Of a stretch of 62,168 nt of DNA, positions 52,425-62,152 are shown in pieces (position 1 is the stretch's first letter; every line of letters starts with the position of its first letter). The notes below the pieces were generated by a model, which saw only the letters and a program-made list of their open reading frames with translations, was not told the origin of the DNA and made no database searches. A program made the translations under genes and the position numbers. This DNA is from Paraeggerthella sp964369725 (lineage in GTDB: Bacteria > Actinomycetota > Coriobacteriia > Coriobacteriales > Eggerthellaceae). Location of the stretch: NCBI GenBank assembly GCA_964369725.1, contig CAYJGC010000004.1:1-62168 (forward strand), read 5' to 3'.

Positions 52425-54541
52425 ACTCTCACCCCTGTCACTTGCGCATATATTCCTCTCAAATAATCGGCAACAGACCTGATTAGACCTTCACCAGCCT
52501 CTGATACAGCCGGAGGTAAGGTGATTTCCACCTGAAGCGACGAGCCCTCTTCACCTAAGATTTCAATAACTGCAACTTCCACAACTCCTTCATCCGACCA
52601 AATACTCTCAATCATTCCCTGCTCAACCTCTCCCACAACCGATGAAAACAAATCATTTGACTGCAAGGGAAAGGCGATCGCTTTCTTTTTAAGCTCGAGC
52701 AGCTGCACCGAAAAGCCAGAATCATCAGCAGCTAACACATGAGCTGAATTAACCAAAACCGGTTTGAGGGCATCAAGATTTGCAGGTTCGAGTCCAACTA
52801 AAGAAATCATCTCGTGCAAAGCATCCGCAGCCCATGAGCCAAGTCCGCTTGCCCCCATTAGAGGCAATGCATCTAATGATGAAGAGATCGTCTCTTCAAG
52901 TGCTTCCTGTCCTTTTGAGTATCCCTGCAAAAGTCCTGCCCAACAATCAAGAATTATCCCCGCTGCTCCCGTGCTCGCAGAACCCTCTTCTGCAAACCCA
53001 TCAAGCAAAGATGAAATAACGTTTGCGCTATCTTCCGCCGGATCCGGAACAAGCGTTGCAGCAGAAATAGCTACGCGAGCTCCAATAACTGCTGATGTGT
53101 TAACAAATGAACTTACAAATCCATCTGAGGCAGACGTTTGAGCTAGGTTAACGGTCAGGACAACCATGCCCTCGCTTCCCGGAGGATGCGCCTTTAACCG
53201 CATTGATCCCACTTGTTTTAAAGCTTCAAAGATTTCATCGAATAATCCTTCAACAGATTTTTTTACTTCTGTAGTAAGAGGGTCAAGCTTTTCCCGTGCC
53301 TTCTGATAGTCCTGAGCAGCTTGAGCAACAATGTCATAGTGATATTCAAAACCGTTATCAATCGAAGACGAAGCGGCAGCAACTCGCCCCAAGCTAGCTG
53401 CAGAAAAATCGCAAGTTTCACACTCAGGATACAATCCCGCCTCCATATCCGATAGTGAACCATATCCTTCTATGGAAGATATTGCTGGACAACCATCCCA
53501 AGCATGCAAGATTGTAGTGCCTTCATTTGAGGTGAAAGGATACACGCTTTCTCTGTAAAGCTCGCTTTCGCGCATTTCTGAAGTATTCTTAGGCAAGCGA
53601 GGAAAGTGTGCTTCAAAAGAATCTTGACTTTCAATTACATATCCCTTTTTAAGCTCTTGAGATGCATAAGAATAAAATTGCTCTCGCAAAGCAGAGCGAG
53701 CTTGCTCCTCGGTAGACGAATTAACAGGAGTTTCTGTTGCAAGACGTGTTGCGTAGTAAACCTGCGCGCGCTCAAGAGCCACAGAAAAAGACCACGTGTC
53801 AACCGTGTTATAGAGGGGGTTCTCTGTTCCAGATAGTCCCGCTAAATGACTGGCTCGTTCATACATACAGTAGGACGGCATAAGCCCACAGTCGTGCTCG
53901 AAAGCCCGCGTCTTAGCTGCATTAGCCTCCTCTGCAGCTAATTCTGCCTGCATAGCAGCTTCTTTTACTTCTGGTGCCCGCTCATCAACATGTTCCTGAG
54001 CTTGCTTCATGAGGTTGGCACTCCCCACAATAATCTCTTCACCCTCATACGAAACAGGGATTGCGAGCGCAAGATACTGTGACGTATCGTTATTGTTCGC
54101 AGTGGCAACTGAAGCAGCGTTTGCGGCAGCGCAGAACGGAAGAAGCTTTTGTAAGGAGTTAAGGCTTTCTGCTGCTTTTTTTGCAAAAGAATCTCTTGCT
54201 TGAAAAATCTCATGACCAGCCTTGAGAAAAGCTTCTGATGCAGCCGCAGTCGCAGGAATACAAAGAGTGACAACACCCAAAGCAGTAGCGACAAGTCCCG
54301 TTAACGACAGAGAAAGAACTATTGCGTCACACACACGAACAACTATCATGAACTCAGCAATCTCATTTTGAGCTGCAAGAACTGCTGCATCTGAGACATT
54401 CTGCACCTCGGAAGACACTGATTGAATGCGATAGACTTGACCGGATGTAAAAATAAGTGATAGTGTTATAAGAAGGGCAATAACCATTCCTGGCAAAGTA
54501 AACCCTGCTTCGTCTATAAAAGGATCGCGATATTTTTTCAT
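52415..54541 (-). CDS. Very large pilin-leader protein (TadG-like, 708 aa)
   Basis: 708 aa. The N-terminus DEAGFTLPGMVIALLITLSL resembles a type IV prepilin site (G|FTLxE without the Glu), followed by VQNVSDAAVLAAQNEIAEF, like TadG. A second hydrophobic pair lies at about 70-105, then a long Ala/Glu-rich alpha-helical body with paired cysteines (about residues 222-231 and 372-375). There is no von Willebrand domain with a MIDAS motif that I can see. The start at 54541 overlaps the previous TadE stop (ATGA). A pilus tip or assembly protein is possible. Confidence 0.65.
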   Translation of the reverse strand: MKKYRDPFIDEAGFTLPGMVIALLITLSLIFTSGQVYRIQSVSSEVQNVSDAAVLAAQNEIAEFMIVVRVCDAIVLSLSLTGLVATALGVVTLCIPATAAASEAFLKAGHEIFQARDSFAKKAAESLNSLQKLLPFCAAANAASVATANNNDTSQYLALAIPVSYEGEEIIVGSANLMKQAQEHVDERAPEVKEAAMQAELAAEEANAAKTRAFEHDCGLMPSYCMYERASHLAGLSGTENPLYNTVDTWSFSVALERAQVYYATRLATETPVNSSTEEQARSALREQFYSYASQELKKGYVIESQDSFEAHFPRLPKNTSEMRESELYRESVYPFTSNEGTTILHAWDGCPAISSIEGYGSLSDMEAGLYPECETCDFSAASLGRVAAASSSIDNGFEYHYDIVAQAAQDYQKAREKLDPLTTEVKKSVEGLFDEIFEALKQVGSMRLKAHPPGSEGMVVLTVNLAQTSASDGFVSSFVNTSAVIGARVAISAATLVPDPAEDSANVISSLLDGFAEEGSASTGAAGIILDCWAGLLQGYSKGQEALEETISSSLDALPLMGASGLGSWAADALHEMISLVGLEPANLDALKPVLVNSAHVLAADDSGFSVQLLELKKKAIAFPLQSNDLFSSVVGEVEQGMIESIWSDEGVVEVAVIEILGEEGSSLQVEITLPPAVSEAGEGLIRSVADYLRGIYAQVTGVRVWE

Positions 54542-55050
54542 GAGAGCCACCCTCCAATCCACTCAGCCGGACTATTTCCCACCGCTCCACGATTAAGCCA
54601 ATCTGGCTGCGTTTTTTGTGAGCAAGTAACCTCTATTTCCAAGTGACCTTGTTCATTAACTAGGCCGAGCAACGCAGCTCCCTGATCCAATAAAGGCAGC
54701 AACCGTACTTCATTTCTAATGGTCACACTCACCATTTCTGATTCCTCGCTACCTTCCAATTGAATATCCCAACTACAATCACCTTCATGCACATGAAAAA
54801 ATGAAACGGGAGGCACAGATCCCAAACGGTGCCGCACAAAAGCTTCACACGACTCCTCCATTGACCCTACAACGTCGCTTCTTGTTGCCAATAAGCGGCA
54901 AGCCTCCGATGCAGCAGCATTCATTACAAGTCGGTCGTACAAAATGATTCCAGGCTGCAAAAGAAGCAACATACCTAAAAATAGTATTGGTATAAGAAAT
55001 GCCGCCTCGATCGTCGCTTGCCCGCCTTCATTCGTCACTTCCCGCATCAT
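54538..55050 (-). CDS. TadE-like minor pilin, set 1 (b)
   Basis: 170 aa. NEGGQATIEAAFLIPILFLG is a textbook TadE start (GQATIEAAF), followed by RLVMNAAASEACRLLAT. The outer domain has one Cys pair. Translationally coupled to the 708-aa protein. Confidence 0.85.
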   Translation of the reverse strand: MMREVTNEGGQATIEAAFLIPILFLGMLLLLQPGIILYDRLVMNAAASEACRLLATRSDVVGSMEESCEAFVRHRLGSVPPVSFFHVHEGDCSWDIQLEGSEESEMVSVTIRNEVRLLPLLDQGAALLGLVNEQGHLEIEVTCSQKTQPDWLNRGAVGNSPAEWIGGWLS

Positions 55051-55090
55051 TGACCCACCTTACATTTCACACAAGCAAACCTGCTGCGCA

Positions 55091-55315
55091 TTAATACAAG
55101 AAAACATCCGCTATATTCCCTGGCGATATCAGAAGTACGTGATGAGAGGCTGAAGAGAGAGCATGCTCCACAAAAAGGCCCTCTGCTAGCACCTCCCATA
55201 GTTGACCCAACGCCACAACCATGATTAAACCCGCCATCAACAAAGCCACAAATTCCACGGTTGCCTGCCCAGACTCATCGCTTATAAAAGAGGCTTCCGT
55301 CTGCCTACAAACCAT
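55091..55315 (-). CDS. TadE-like small pilin, set 1 (a)
   Basis: 74 aa. DESGQATVEFVALLMAGLIM carries the processing site and helix, and the short tail contains a Val/His/Ser-rich end. An ATG at 55315 with AAGG 6 nt upstream is chosen; it overlaps the flp stop, so it is coupled to the pilin. Confidence 0.75.
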   Translation of the reverse strand: MVCRQTEASFISDESGQATVEFVALLMAGLIMVVALGQLWEVLAEGLFVEHALSSASHHVLLISPGNIADVFLY

Positions 55316-55505
55316 TGATACCTTCAGCAATAGCAGTCCACAATTCTTCAAGCCGCGGTCGAAAAAGCGTGATGGCAATTATTGCTATCACCACAAGAAC
55401 ACCGACCAAAATTGCATATTCGGTCGTTCCTTGACCATCTTCTCGATGCTTTATGCGACCCATAAAACACGTTGCTTTTGCAAGTAGACACTGATACCTT
55501 TTCAT
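55305..55505 (-). CDS. flp: Flp/Fap-type major pilin, set 1
   Basis: 66 aa. A basic leader of about 25 residues ends at EDGQG, followed by TTEYAILVGVLVVIAIIAI, which has the Glu-Tyr pair and helix typical of Flp pilins. This is likely the structural subunit of the first pilus. The gene follows tadC by 22 bp. Confidence 0.9.
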   Translation of the reverse strand: MKRYQCLLAKATCFMGRIKHREDGQGTTEYAILVGVLVVIAIIAITLFRPRLEELWTAIAEGINGL

Positions 55506-55527
55506 ACAAACCTCCTTGTCGGGATCT

Positions 55528-56472
55528 CTAAATCCCTTCCATTAACTCCAACAACACTGGACCCAAAACCAACAACAACATAGCCGGCAAGATTAATACA
55601 CCTGTTGGTACCATCATTTTGATGGGGGCTTTAGCCACCCTTTCTTCAACATTTGCCCGCCGTTGCGCCCGAGCCTCAACAGCACACGCTTCAAGACTTT
55701 CAGCCAAGGACGAACCGAAGCGAAGAGAGCGAACTACACTTTCAACAACGCGAGAGAAAAGTGCTGAGTTATACGTTGCTGCCAAATTGCGCAAAGCATC
55801 TTCACGCGCTACAAGTCCAAAAGTCCATGCACGTTGAGCACTTGCGCACTCTTGAGCAAAAGGCACATCGAAATGTGTTCCATACAAACGAAAACTCTGA
55901 TCAAAAGAAAGACCGCTACGCAATCCCAAAGAAATAACTTCAAGCATTTCGGACAAATGATGTTCTAACAACTCTTCTCTTTTTTTCTCTAAATTGACAA
56001 TCTCACGCGGCAATCTAGCTGCACCTACAATCAACCCTACAATTCCTCCAACTATGCCTAGCTGAGCTGACAATGTCATTCCCAGAAGCAACCCCATCAA
56101 CAAGCCTGCAATACTTAGTCTGAAAGATGCTTCAAAAAATCCTTCGAATGAAACCTCCTCACTCAATCCCGATTTCTTAAGATGTACGTCAAACCAACGC
56201 CTTGCTTTTGCGTGAGGAAGGTGTCGAGAAAATGATGTTGTAGCTCTTAAAGAAAGTTTATGGGTTACCTCTTTTACAAAACGAACCGTCCAACCCTTTT
56301 CGGACATAACGTATTTACGATTCTCTTCCGTAAAGGAAGTACGCATTTTTTGCTTCTTTTGAAAAGTCTCTTTTCGATAAAACCAAAGTCGCGTAAAACA
56401 CCACCCCGCCATACCTGCCGCAAAAATTGCTATACCCATCCATACAAAATCGACTAGCATTTCACTCCTCAA
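55528..56472 (-). CDS. tadC: Tad platform protein TadC, set 1
   Basis: A 314-aa membrane protein with an N-terminal helix, a helix pair at about 110-150, a T2SSF domain (HLSEMLEVISLGLRSGLSFD; RVVESVVRSLRFGSSLAESLE) and a C-terminal helix. Overlaps tadB-1 by 4 bp. Confidence 0.92.
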   Translation of the reverse strand: MRSEMLVDFVWMGIAIFAAGMAGWCFTRLWFYRKETFQKKQKMRTSFTEENRKYVMSEKGWTVRFVKEVTHKLSLRATTSFSRHLPHAKARRWFDVHLKKSGLSEEVSFEGFFEASFRLSIAGLLMGLLLGMTLSAQLGIVGGIVGLIVGAARLPREIVNLEKKREELLEHHLSEMLEVISLGLRSGLSFDQSFRLYGTHFDVPFAQECASAQRAWTFGLVAREDALRNLAATYNSALFSRVVESVVRSLRFGSSLAESLEACAVEARAQRRANVEERVAKAPIKMMVPTGVLILPAMLLLVLGPVLLELMEGI

Positions 56473-57437
56473 CTCATTTCTACCGCGAGCATGCGCCTAA
56501 CCATCAAAATACCTATCAACTGCATCCCTAATGCCAAGCAAAGCAATCCTATTCCTGCAACACTGCTAAAAAATGGATCAAGAAATCCCTCACTAATCAA
56601 AGAAAACAGTGCGATCAATAAAAATGGCATTATGCTTACTACCCGAGCTGAAAGCTTTGCCTGAGCTGTCTGGACACGCAGGGATCTTTTGAGAGAAACC
56701 TCGCTTTCTACCGTATCGCGTGCAGCATCGAGCACTTGCTTCATGCTGCCCCCACTCTGATGTTGCACATCAAGAGCCACTGCCACAAAACGCAACTCTG
56801 AAACCGATGTTCCTTCTTTAAGGGATTGAAGAGCCTCTTGTACGGTTCCTCCTATTTCCATTCTTCTAGCGCACTGTTTAAAAAGCGTCTGCAAAGGACC
56901 ACGTGTCTCTTGCGCTATTTGCTGAAAGGTTTGCATAAGAGATAGCCCGGTATGAAAACATACACCCATTGATTGCAAAGCATCAGGAACCGCTTCTTGT
57001 AGTGCATCGCGTCTTTTGTCTTGACTGGTTTTTAACCACACCATTACAATGGCACAAAGCCCTGCCATAACAGCAACTACTGCTAACAAAGAACCAGCTA
57101 GCAATCCTGCAAAACAGGCAAATACCGTTAACGCACAGAGAAACACCGAGAGCAGGGGCTCTACTGAAGTTACATAACCACGCAGTACACTAATCCGAAC
57201 AGCCTCTTCGGTAGCTGTTCGGATTGATTTTTGTCGTAGCAGCAGGTGTGCAAAAAAAGAAAAGAAGGATACTCCATTACGTAAATACCAGGCAAGCCAG
57301 CCTGAATACTGAGCATTACTCCTGGCATCAATCTTAGTAAGACTTTGAGCTTTTCTTAAAAAGCTATTGGTTAAAGTCAATCCACATGCAAATGCTGACA
57401 CAAGCCCTACGCCTCCAAAAAGATATGAGAGACCCAT
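56469..57437 (-). CDS. tadB: Tad platform protein TadB, set 1
   Basis: A 322-aa membrane protein. Two central helices (about 90-135), a T2SSF domain (AVPDALQSMGVCFHTGLSLM; VALDVQHQSGGSMKQVLDAA) and two C-terminal helices. The start overlaps the CpaF-1 end by about 30 bp. Confidence 0.92.
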   Translation of the reverse strand: MGLSYLFGGVGLVSAFACGLTLTNSFLRKAQSLTKIDARSNAQYSGWLAWYLRNGVSFFSFFAHLLLRQKSIRTATEEAVRISVLRGYVTSVEPLLSVFLCALTVFACFAGLLAGSLLAVVAVMAGLCAIVMVWLKTSQDKRRDALQEAVPDALQSMGVCFHTGLSLMQTFQQIAQETRGPLQTLFKQCARRMEIGGTVQEALQSLKEGTSVSELRFVAVALDVQHQSGGSMKQVLDAARDTVESEVSLKRSLRVQTAQAKLSARVVSIMPFLLIALFSLISEGFLDPFFSSVAGIGLLCLALGMQLIGILMVRRMLAVEMS

Positions 57438-58735
57438 TCTTCCACCTCCTCTTCCCTTGCAACACCCTTCTCCGCAAGCTCATCTAACCAGTAGGGCAAC
57501 ACTTCCCAAACCCCTTTAGTCTTATTAATTCTGCGGCGATAAAGTGTTTTTGTCTGAGCTACGCGACGTTTTTCATCAAAAATAATCTCCGCAATCTCAC
57601 TCACGTATCTTTTTCCTTCAAGCGATCGAGCTGTTTGAACAACGACATCAAGGGCGCTCGAGACATTCGCTTCAACAACATCAACGGGTAAATCTGCACC
57701 ATAACGAACCATAGTAGTCAGACGAGAAACAACATCTCGCGGAGAGTTTGCATGCAAGGTAGTCAACGAACCGTCATGTCCAGTATTCATAGCTTGCAAC
57801 ATATCAATAGCTTCTGCGCCACGACATTCACCCACCACAATACGGTCGGGTCTCATGCGTAGTGCGTTAATTACTAATTCCTGTATTGACACTTCGCCAC
57901 TACCTTCTGCACTTTGGGGACGAGCTTCCAAACTCACCACATGGGGGTGTTTTAGAAATCGCAATTCTGCAGAATCTTCAATAGTTATAATGCGTTCATC
58001 GCCAGGAATCACGCACGACAAGGCATTAAGCAACGTAGTCTTTCCACTCCCAGTACCTCCCGAAACAGCAATGTTTTTACGCAACAACACTGCCCAAGTA
58101 AGAAAGATTAGTACCCTTTTATCAAAAGATCCGCTTTCTGACATTTCTTCAAGGGTGATAGTTTGACTTGCAAATTTTCTCACCGTAAGAATTGGGCCAG
58201 AAAGAGCAAGGGGTGGCAAAACTACATGCACACGATGTCCAAGGGGCAAACGCGCATTAACCAATGGCGAAGACTCATCGACGCGTCTCCCCAAAGGACC
58301 TAGAATCCTGTCTATGAGAGCTCTCAGCTGTCTTACATCACTGAATTGATGAGAGCTCTTATACAGCTTCCCATTTTGTTCATAAAAAATCTTATGAGGT
58401 CCATTGACCATAACCTCAGTAATGCTTTCATCGCTTAAAAGTTCTTCCAGAGGACCAAAACCAAACATCTCATCAATCAGCTGAACAACAAGACTCTCTC
58501 TGCGTTCTTGAGGAACTTCTTCCCAAATCTGGTTCTCGAACTCTTGGCGACAGATACTTTTTACCTCATTACGCGCACGTCCAAGATTCTCTTTCATCAT
58601 AGAAGCAAGGTCATCTACCGATACTGCTTTTTGAACCTGCTCTCTTAAAAGTCCTAATCCTTTCTCCTCTAACTCTGCAGTCTCTGTGGAAGCATCAACT
58701 GCTAGCGCGCGTTGTCGTAAAGTCACAACCATCAC
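57407..58735 (-). CDS. tadA: Tad secretion ATPase CpaF/TadA, set 1
   Basis: 442 aa. Walker A NIAVSGGTGSGKTTLLNAL, ERIITIEDSAELRFL, Walker B RMRPDRIVVGECRGAEAIDML and His box GSLTTLHANSP are intact. It overlaps the CpaE gene by 4 bp. It pairs with TadB/TadC set 1. Confidence 0.95.
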   Translation of the reverse strand: MMVVTLRQRALAVDASTETAELEEKGLGLLREQVQKAVSVDDLASMMKENLGRARNEVKSICRQEFENQIWEEVPQERRESLVVQLIDEMFGFGPLEELLSDESITEVMVNGPHKIFYEQNGKLYKSSHQFSDVRQLRALIDRILGPLGRRVDESSPLVNARLPLGHRVHVVLPPLALSGPILTVRKFASQTITLEEMSESGSFDKRVLIFLTWAVLLRKNIAVSGGTGSGKTTLLNALSCVIPGDERIITIEDSAELRFLKHPHVVSLEARPQSAEGSGEVSIQELVINALRMRPDRIVVGECRGAEAIDMLQAMNTGHDGSLTTLHANSPRDVVSRLTTMVRYGADLPVDVVEANVSSALDVVVQTARSLEGKRYVSEIAEIIFDEKRRVAQTKTLYRRRINKTKGVWEVLPYWLDELAEKGVAREEEVEEWVSHIFLEA

Positions 58736-60045
58736 CTCTTTCTGCGTTTTTGCTTATTGCTCCCAAAAAGTGGCAATGCAAAAAGTTTCTCCTTGTCTTT
58801 TTCCTCCAAGACAAGTTCATGAGCATTTGGCAAAATATCAAGTAGAATCTTTTCGACACTTTCACATAATTCGTTTCCCGATTCCATAAGATCACGTGCC
58901 AAACCTTCGTCAAGCGATTCTTCTACCTCCAAACCACCCTCCATAAGTTCCACCACATGAGCACCCTGCAGCGCATACGAAGCATCAATGGAGGTAAGTC
59001 GCGCTTTTTTTCCGCAGCGATTAAGTCCGAACATAAAAGGGGTCGAAGCTATCCCACACCGTGCGCATAGTTCAAGTGCATGCTTGCAGGCACGTAAAGA
59101 CGATGGTCTTTGGTCAATTAAAAATAAAGCCTTGGATGAATTCTCCAGAAGCACCGCATGCTGCTCTGCCCAAGCAGCACCCGTATTGCAAACTATCACA
59201 TCAAAATTTCCCTTTAACTGCTCGATCATTCTATCCGCCTCTTGCATAACAGCTTCAGCGTCCTCCAATCGGCTCGGAGCAGCCAATACAGCAGGAACTC
59301 CTTCCGAAGACTTCAGTTGTGTCATACGCGCCGGCGCAGCTATCACCTCATCAATACGCAGAGGTTGTTTTATTCCTAACAGATGCTCCGAGTCTCCAAA
59401 TTGCAAGTCAAAATCTAGTAGCAACGTATTGAGTCCAAATTTTTGCGAAGCAAGAGCCAAAAGAACTGAGATGGTGCTTTTACCGGCTCCTCCACTACCG
59501 CTTACTACAGGCAAAATAAATGCCGATTTCTTTTGGCTATCGTCCACCTCCGTATAGAGAGACCGCGCTAAAGATGCTGATTTGCCCACATCAGCAAACG
59601 AAGCGCCCTGTCGCTGACCTGTGTTGATAAAATCCTGCTGAGAAACACGAGCGACTGCCGGGTTTACCAAGCTTGCATCGCCTTGCTGCTTATACAGTAA
59701 ATATCGAGCAACGAACGCTTGCTGACTCAACGTTGCATCTATTCCTGCCGCACTTACCCGACTCTTAAGCGAACCTGTCTCTTGAGGTGAAATCATGCAA
59801 ACAAAACGATCACTCCTGTCGCGCTTAAGCGTGGCAGCAAGGTTTACTGGTGCAATTTTTTCATTTGAAAAAACCCATACTTCATTAATTGCATAGTTGC
59901 TTTTTAAGCAATCTCGTGCTTCCTCTGCAGAAGTAAATATCTGGAGCCATGATTGAGCAAAAAGATTTTCTGCATCCAAACCCATAATTTCTGGATGCTG
60001 TAAACATGCCCTGTCTGCACAAAGCGCCACTCTTGCCGTTGACAT
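58732..60045 (-). CDS. cpaE: Pilus localisation ATPase CpaE/TadZ
   Basis: 437 aa. An atypical receiver-like N-terminal domain (about 1-110) is followed by a ParA/MinD ATPase: deviant Walker A PVVSGSGGAGKSTISVLLAL, LLLDFDLQFGDSEHLLG, and DVIVCNTGAAWAEQHAVLL. It positions the Tad machine in the cell. No second copy is present in set 2. Its start shares a base with the cpaB-1 stop. Confidence 0.92.
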   Translation of the reverse strand: MSTARVALCADRACLQHPEIMGLDAENLFAQSWLQIFTSAEEARDCLKSNYAINEVWVFSNEKIAPVNLAATLKRDRSDRFVCMISPQETGSLKSRVSAAGIDATLSQQAFVARYLLYKQQGDASLVNPAVARVSQQDFINTGQRQGASFADVGKSASLARSLYTEVDDSQKKSAFILPVVSGSGGAGKSTISVLLALASQKFGLNTLLLDFDLQFGDSEHLLGIKQPLRIDEVIAAPARMTQLKSSEGVPAVLAAPSRLEDAEAVMQEADRMIEQLKGNFDVIVCNTGAAWAEQHAVLLENSSKALFLIDQRPSSLRACKHALELCARCGIASTPFMFGLNRCGKKARLTSIDASYALQGAHVVELMEGGLEVEESLDEGLARDLMESGNELCESVEKILLDILPNAHELVLEEKDKEKLFALPLFGSNKQKRRKR

Positions 60046-60734
60046 TAGTTTTCCTCCTCCTCGTTACTAATTTCAGTATTATTTAGGTTCTGAGATAAGC
60101 CTGCATCTGGCAAAGCGAAATACAGCTCTGTTGTTTGAGTTGCCGCAACAATTTCTTGAACTAATGAAGAGTCCACCGCTATAGTTATCCAAGAAATGTC
60201 GTCTCCGGAAGAGTCATTCGACGCACTCGTACTTGTCTCAAGAACCAAGATGTTTTGAGCAAGAAGTCCTGTTTGAGAAGACCCTGTTGCATATATGTCA
60301 ACATATGAACCTGCAGAAATTGCACCGCCAACCGCCTGCACTTCTTTTGCAGAAACACTCACTGCATGCATACCCTCTGGAACCTCAAGACTTGATAATC
60401 CCTCTTGAAAGCGATGTTGCGTAATAACTTCTCCAGAGAATATGCTTGAGGAGGCGGTTTTTCCTACTACCAATTTAGTGTCGAGAATTGCTTCGGTAGG
60501 CAAGAGATCCGCTACCCACATTTGTTTTTCAACAGCCTGAGATGAAACCACCTCACCAGCAACAATGTCTTGCGTAGCAACACATACTTCAAGCTGCTCT
60601 CCTCCATAACGAGCAAGAGCTTCTGCACGAACCGCTTCTGCCTCACTATTGACACTTTGTACATACAAAAAAACTGAACCCGCGCACACTAAGCCGCAAA
60701 CAATACCGACAATTGTTGTCTTACCTCGCCTCAT
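60045..60734 (-). CDS. cpaB: CpaB/RcpC-like pilus assembly protein, set 1
   Basis: 229 aa. N-terminal helix (TIVGIVCGLVCAGSVFLYV), SAF domain (VATQDIVAGEVVSSQAVEKQ) and RcpC-like segment (VPEGMHAVSVSAKEVQAVGG), ending in an acidic tail. The start at 60734 is taken after GGAAAG, with the family-typical Arg-rich leader. It is the first gene of the whole Tad region. Confidence 0.88.
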   Translation of the reverse strand: MRRGKTTIVGIVCGLVCAGSVFLYVQSVNSEAEAVRAEALARYGGEQLEVCVATQDIVAGEVVSSQAVEKQMWVADLLPTEAILDTKLVVGKTASSSIFSGEVITQHRFQEGLSSLEVPEGMHAVSVSAKEVQAVGGAISAGSYVDIYATGSSQTGLLAQNILVLETSTSASNDSSGDDISWITIAVDSSLVQEIVAATQTTELYFALPDAGLSQNLNNTEISNEEEEN

Positions 60735-61138
60735 AGCTTTCCTTCCTTCTAGCTTGAGATTCAGTATGACCATCGAACCTAGCGCCTAGTTGACGCAACC
60801 TTCTTTAAAAAGTCTGATTTTTCTTATATGAATCCAGCACAACTATCATTTTGTTATCGCAAGTTTTTTTCATCGCTTTACTGCAATACTAGTAGCTTTT
60901 CAACAAGCATCTAGCCAAGCGTGTCCCTTTTAAAAACTCTGTTCGCGAATACCCTTCACCTGTTCTCATTCGGTTCAGAAAAACAAACATTTCCGTAAAA
61001 CTAACCTTATAAAACATGATTCTTTTTTATGCTGTATTCATATGCCCTATCCTTCGGGCAAAAAATATGATTCACATGATGCCCTGCTATCAACTTTGAT
61101 CTTATCGGTCATGCATCCAGGTCCTTTCAGCAACAAAA
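60735..61138. other. Upstream region of Tad operon
   Basis: About 400 bp with no supported gene; it must carry the main promoter of the Tad cluster. A short hairpin GCCC/GGGC with an adjacent A-run lies at about 61044-61060. No riboswitch class was recognised. Confidence 0.4.
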
Positions 61139-61183
61139 TACCCGCTCTACAAAAAAGCCCTTGAGCCATCTGCAAAGCGGGTA
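61139..61183 (-). terminator. Terminator-like repeat upstream of Tad operon
   Basis: TACCCGCT (61139-61146) pairs with AGCGGGTA (61176-61183) around a 29-nt loop. On the minus strand it is followed by TTTTG. It could end the transcript of the reductase gene at 61347. Confidence 0.5.
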
Positions 61184-61346
61184 CCATCTATCACTGCTTT
61201 ATAATCTACTTTACGCAGTCTTTATTGAATTATATAAATCAGGAAAGCCAGGGGTTTGCCTCTTCTAGGCAATAACGCTAGAACAAGTTGTCGTATTACA
61301 ACGAAGAACTTTTTCTAAACATTCCTCCTATAAAGGAATATTCGAT

Positions 61347-61874
61347 TTAGCGCTTTTCATAACTTAAATCCACCATGCCGTTGTATACCTTGGTAGATTT
61401 TAGTCTCAACTTAACTTCTTTCTCAGTTTCATCAAAAAGAGCAATACCCTTTCCTAATATCACCGGTACTACCGATAAAATGTACTCATCTACAAGCGAC
61501 TGCTCATGAAGCTGCCTAATGATGCTTGCTCCACCGCAAATCCAAATATCTTTTCCATCTTCACGCTTAAGACTCTCAATAAACGATACCAAGTCTTGAG
61601 AGACGAATGATATGCCCTCAATATCATCAACGTCTCTATGGGTAAGCACATAGCTTTTTTTGTCTTCATAAGGCCATTTGTCAGGAGAAAGGTCTGTAAC
61701 AATTTGATGGTAGGTGCTATATCCCAAAACAACCGTATCGACTGTTTCAATAAAATCAGGGTAACTTCCGAAATTCTCTGGATCACTACCATCTCCCCCA
61801 AGCCACGAAACACCGCCATCTTTGTTGGCAATATAACCATCCAGGCTCACTGCTAGATACACTATTACTCTTTT
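61347..61874 (-). CDS. RibD C-terminal / dihydrofolate reductase-like protein
   Basis: A 175-aa Rossmann-like NADPH reductase of the RibD_C/DHFR-like family: KRVIVYLAVSLDGYIANKDG, VVLGYSTYHQIV, DIWICGGASIIRQL and SVVPVILGKGIALF. Stand-alone family members are often of unknown substrate and are not proven folate enzymes. A GTG start at 61874 is preferred from family similarity; another in-frame GTG lies at 61907. Confidence 0.85.
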   Translation of the reverse strand, partial: KRVIVYLAVSLDGYIANKDGGVSWLGGDGSDPENFGSYPDFIETVDTVVLGYSTYHQIVTDLSPDKWPYEDKKSYVLTHRDVDDIEGISFVSQDLVSFIESLKREDGKDIWICGGASIIRQLHEQSLVDEYILSVVPVILGKGIALFDETEKEVKLRLKSTKVYNGMVDLSYEKR

Positions 61875-62006
61875 CACAATGCACTCACTTTCAGCTCTAT
61901 AGTTCACCTATTCTCGATTATCCAGTCCCTGTGCACTTTAACAGCGAACGTCGCAAAAAGCCATCCACACTAATTCTTAATTCGAAATAAAAAATAAAAA
62001 TATCTC

Positions 62007-62035
62007 TTGCATAGACTAAAATGTTGTGGGACAAT
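62007..62035 (+). promoter_or_regulatory. Promoter of tRNA-Val
   Basis: -35 TTGCAT (62007-62012), 17-bp spacer, -10 GACAAT (62030-62035). The tRNA starts 29 bp later, after a small GCTCTGC/GCGGAGC hairpin. Confidence 0.6.
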
Positions 62036-62064
62036 GTAGCTCTGCTGAAAAGCGGAGCACTAAA

Positions 62065-62139
62065 GGTCGATTGGCGCAGCGGGAGCGCAGGTGCCTTACA
62101 AGCACAAGGTCGTAGGTTCAAATCCTACATCGACCACCA
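62065..62139 (+). tRNA. tRNA-Val (anticodon UAC)
   Basis: Acceptor GGTCGAT pairs with ATCGACC, the D-stem is GCGC/GCGC, the anticodon loop is CTTACAA (anticodon TAC), and the T-arm is GTAGG/CCTAC with GTTCAAATC. CCA is encoded at 62137-62139. A G-A mismatch closes the top of the anticodon stem. Confidence 0.95.
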
Positions 62140-62152
62140 CTAACTCTCAAGG

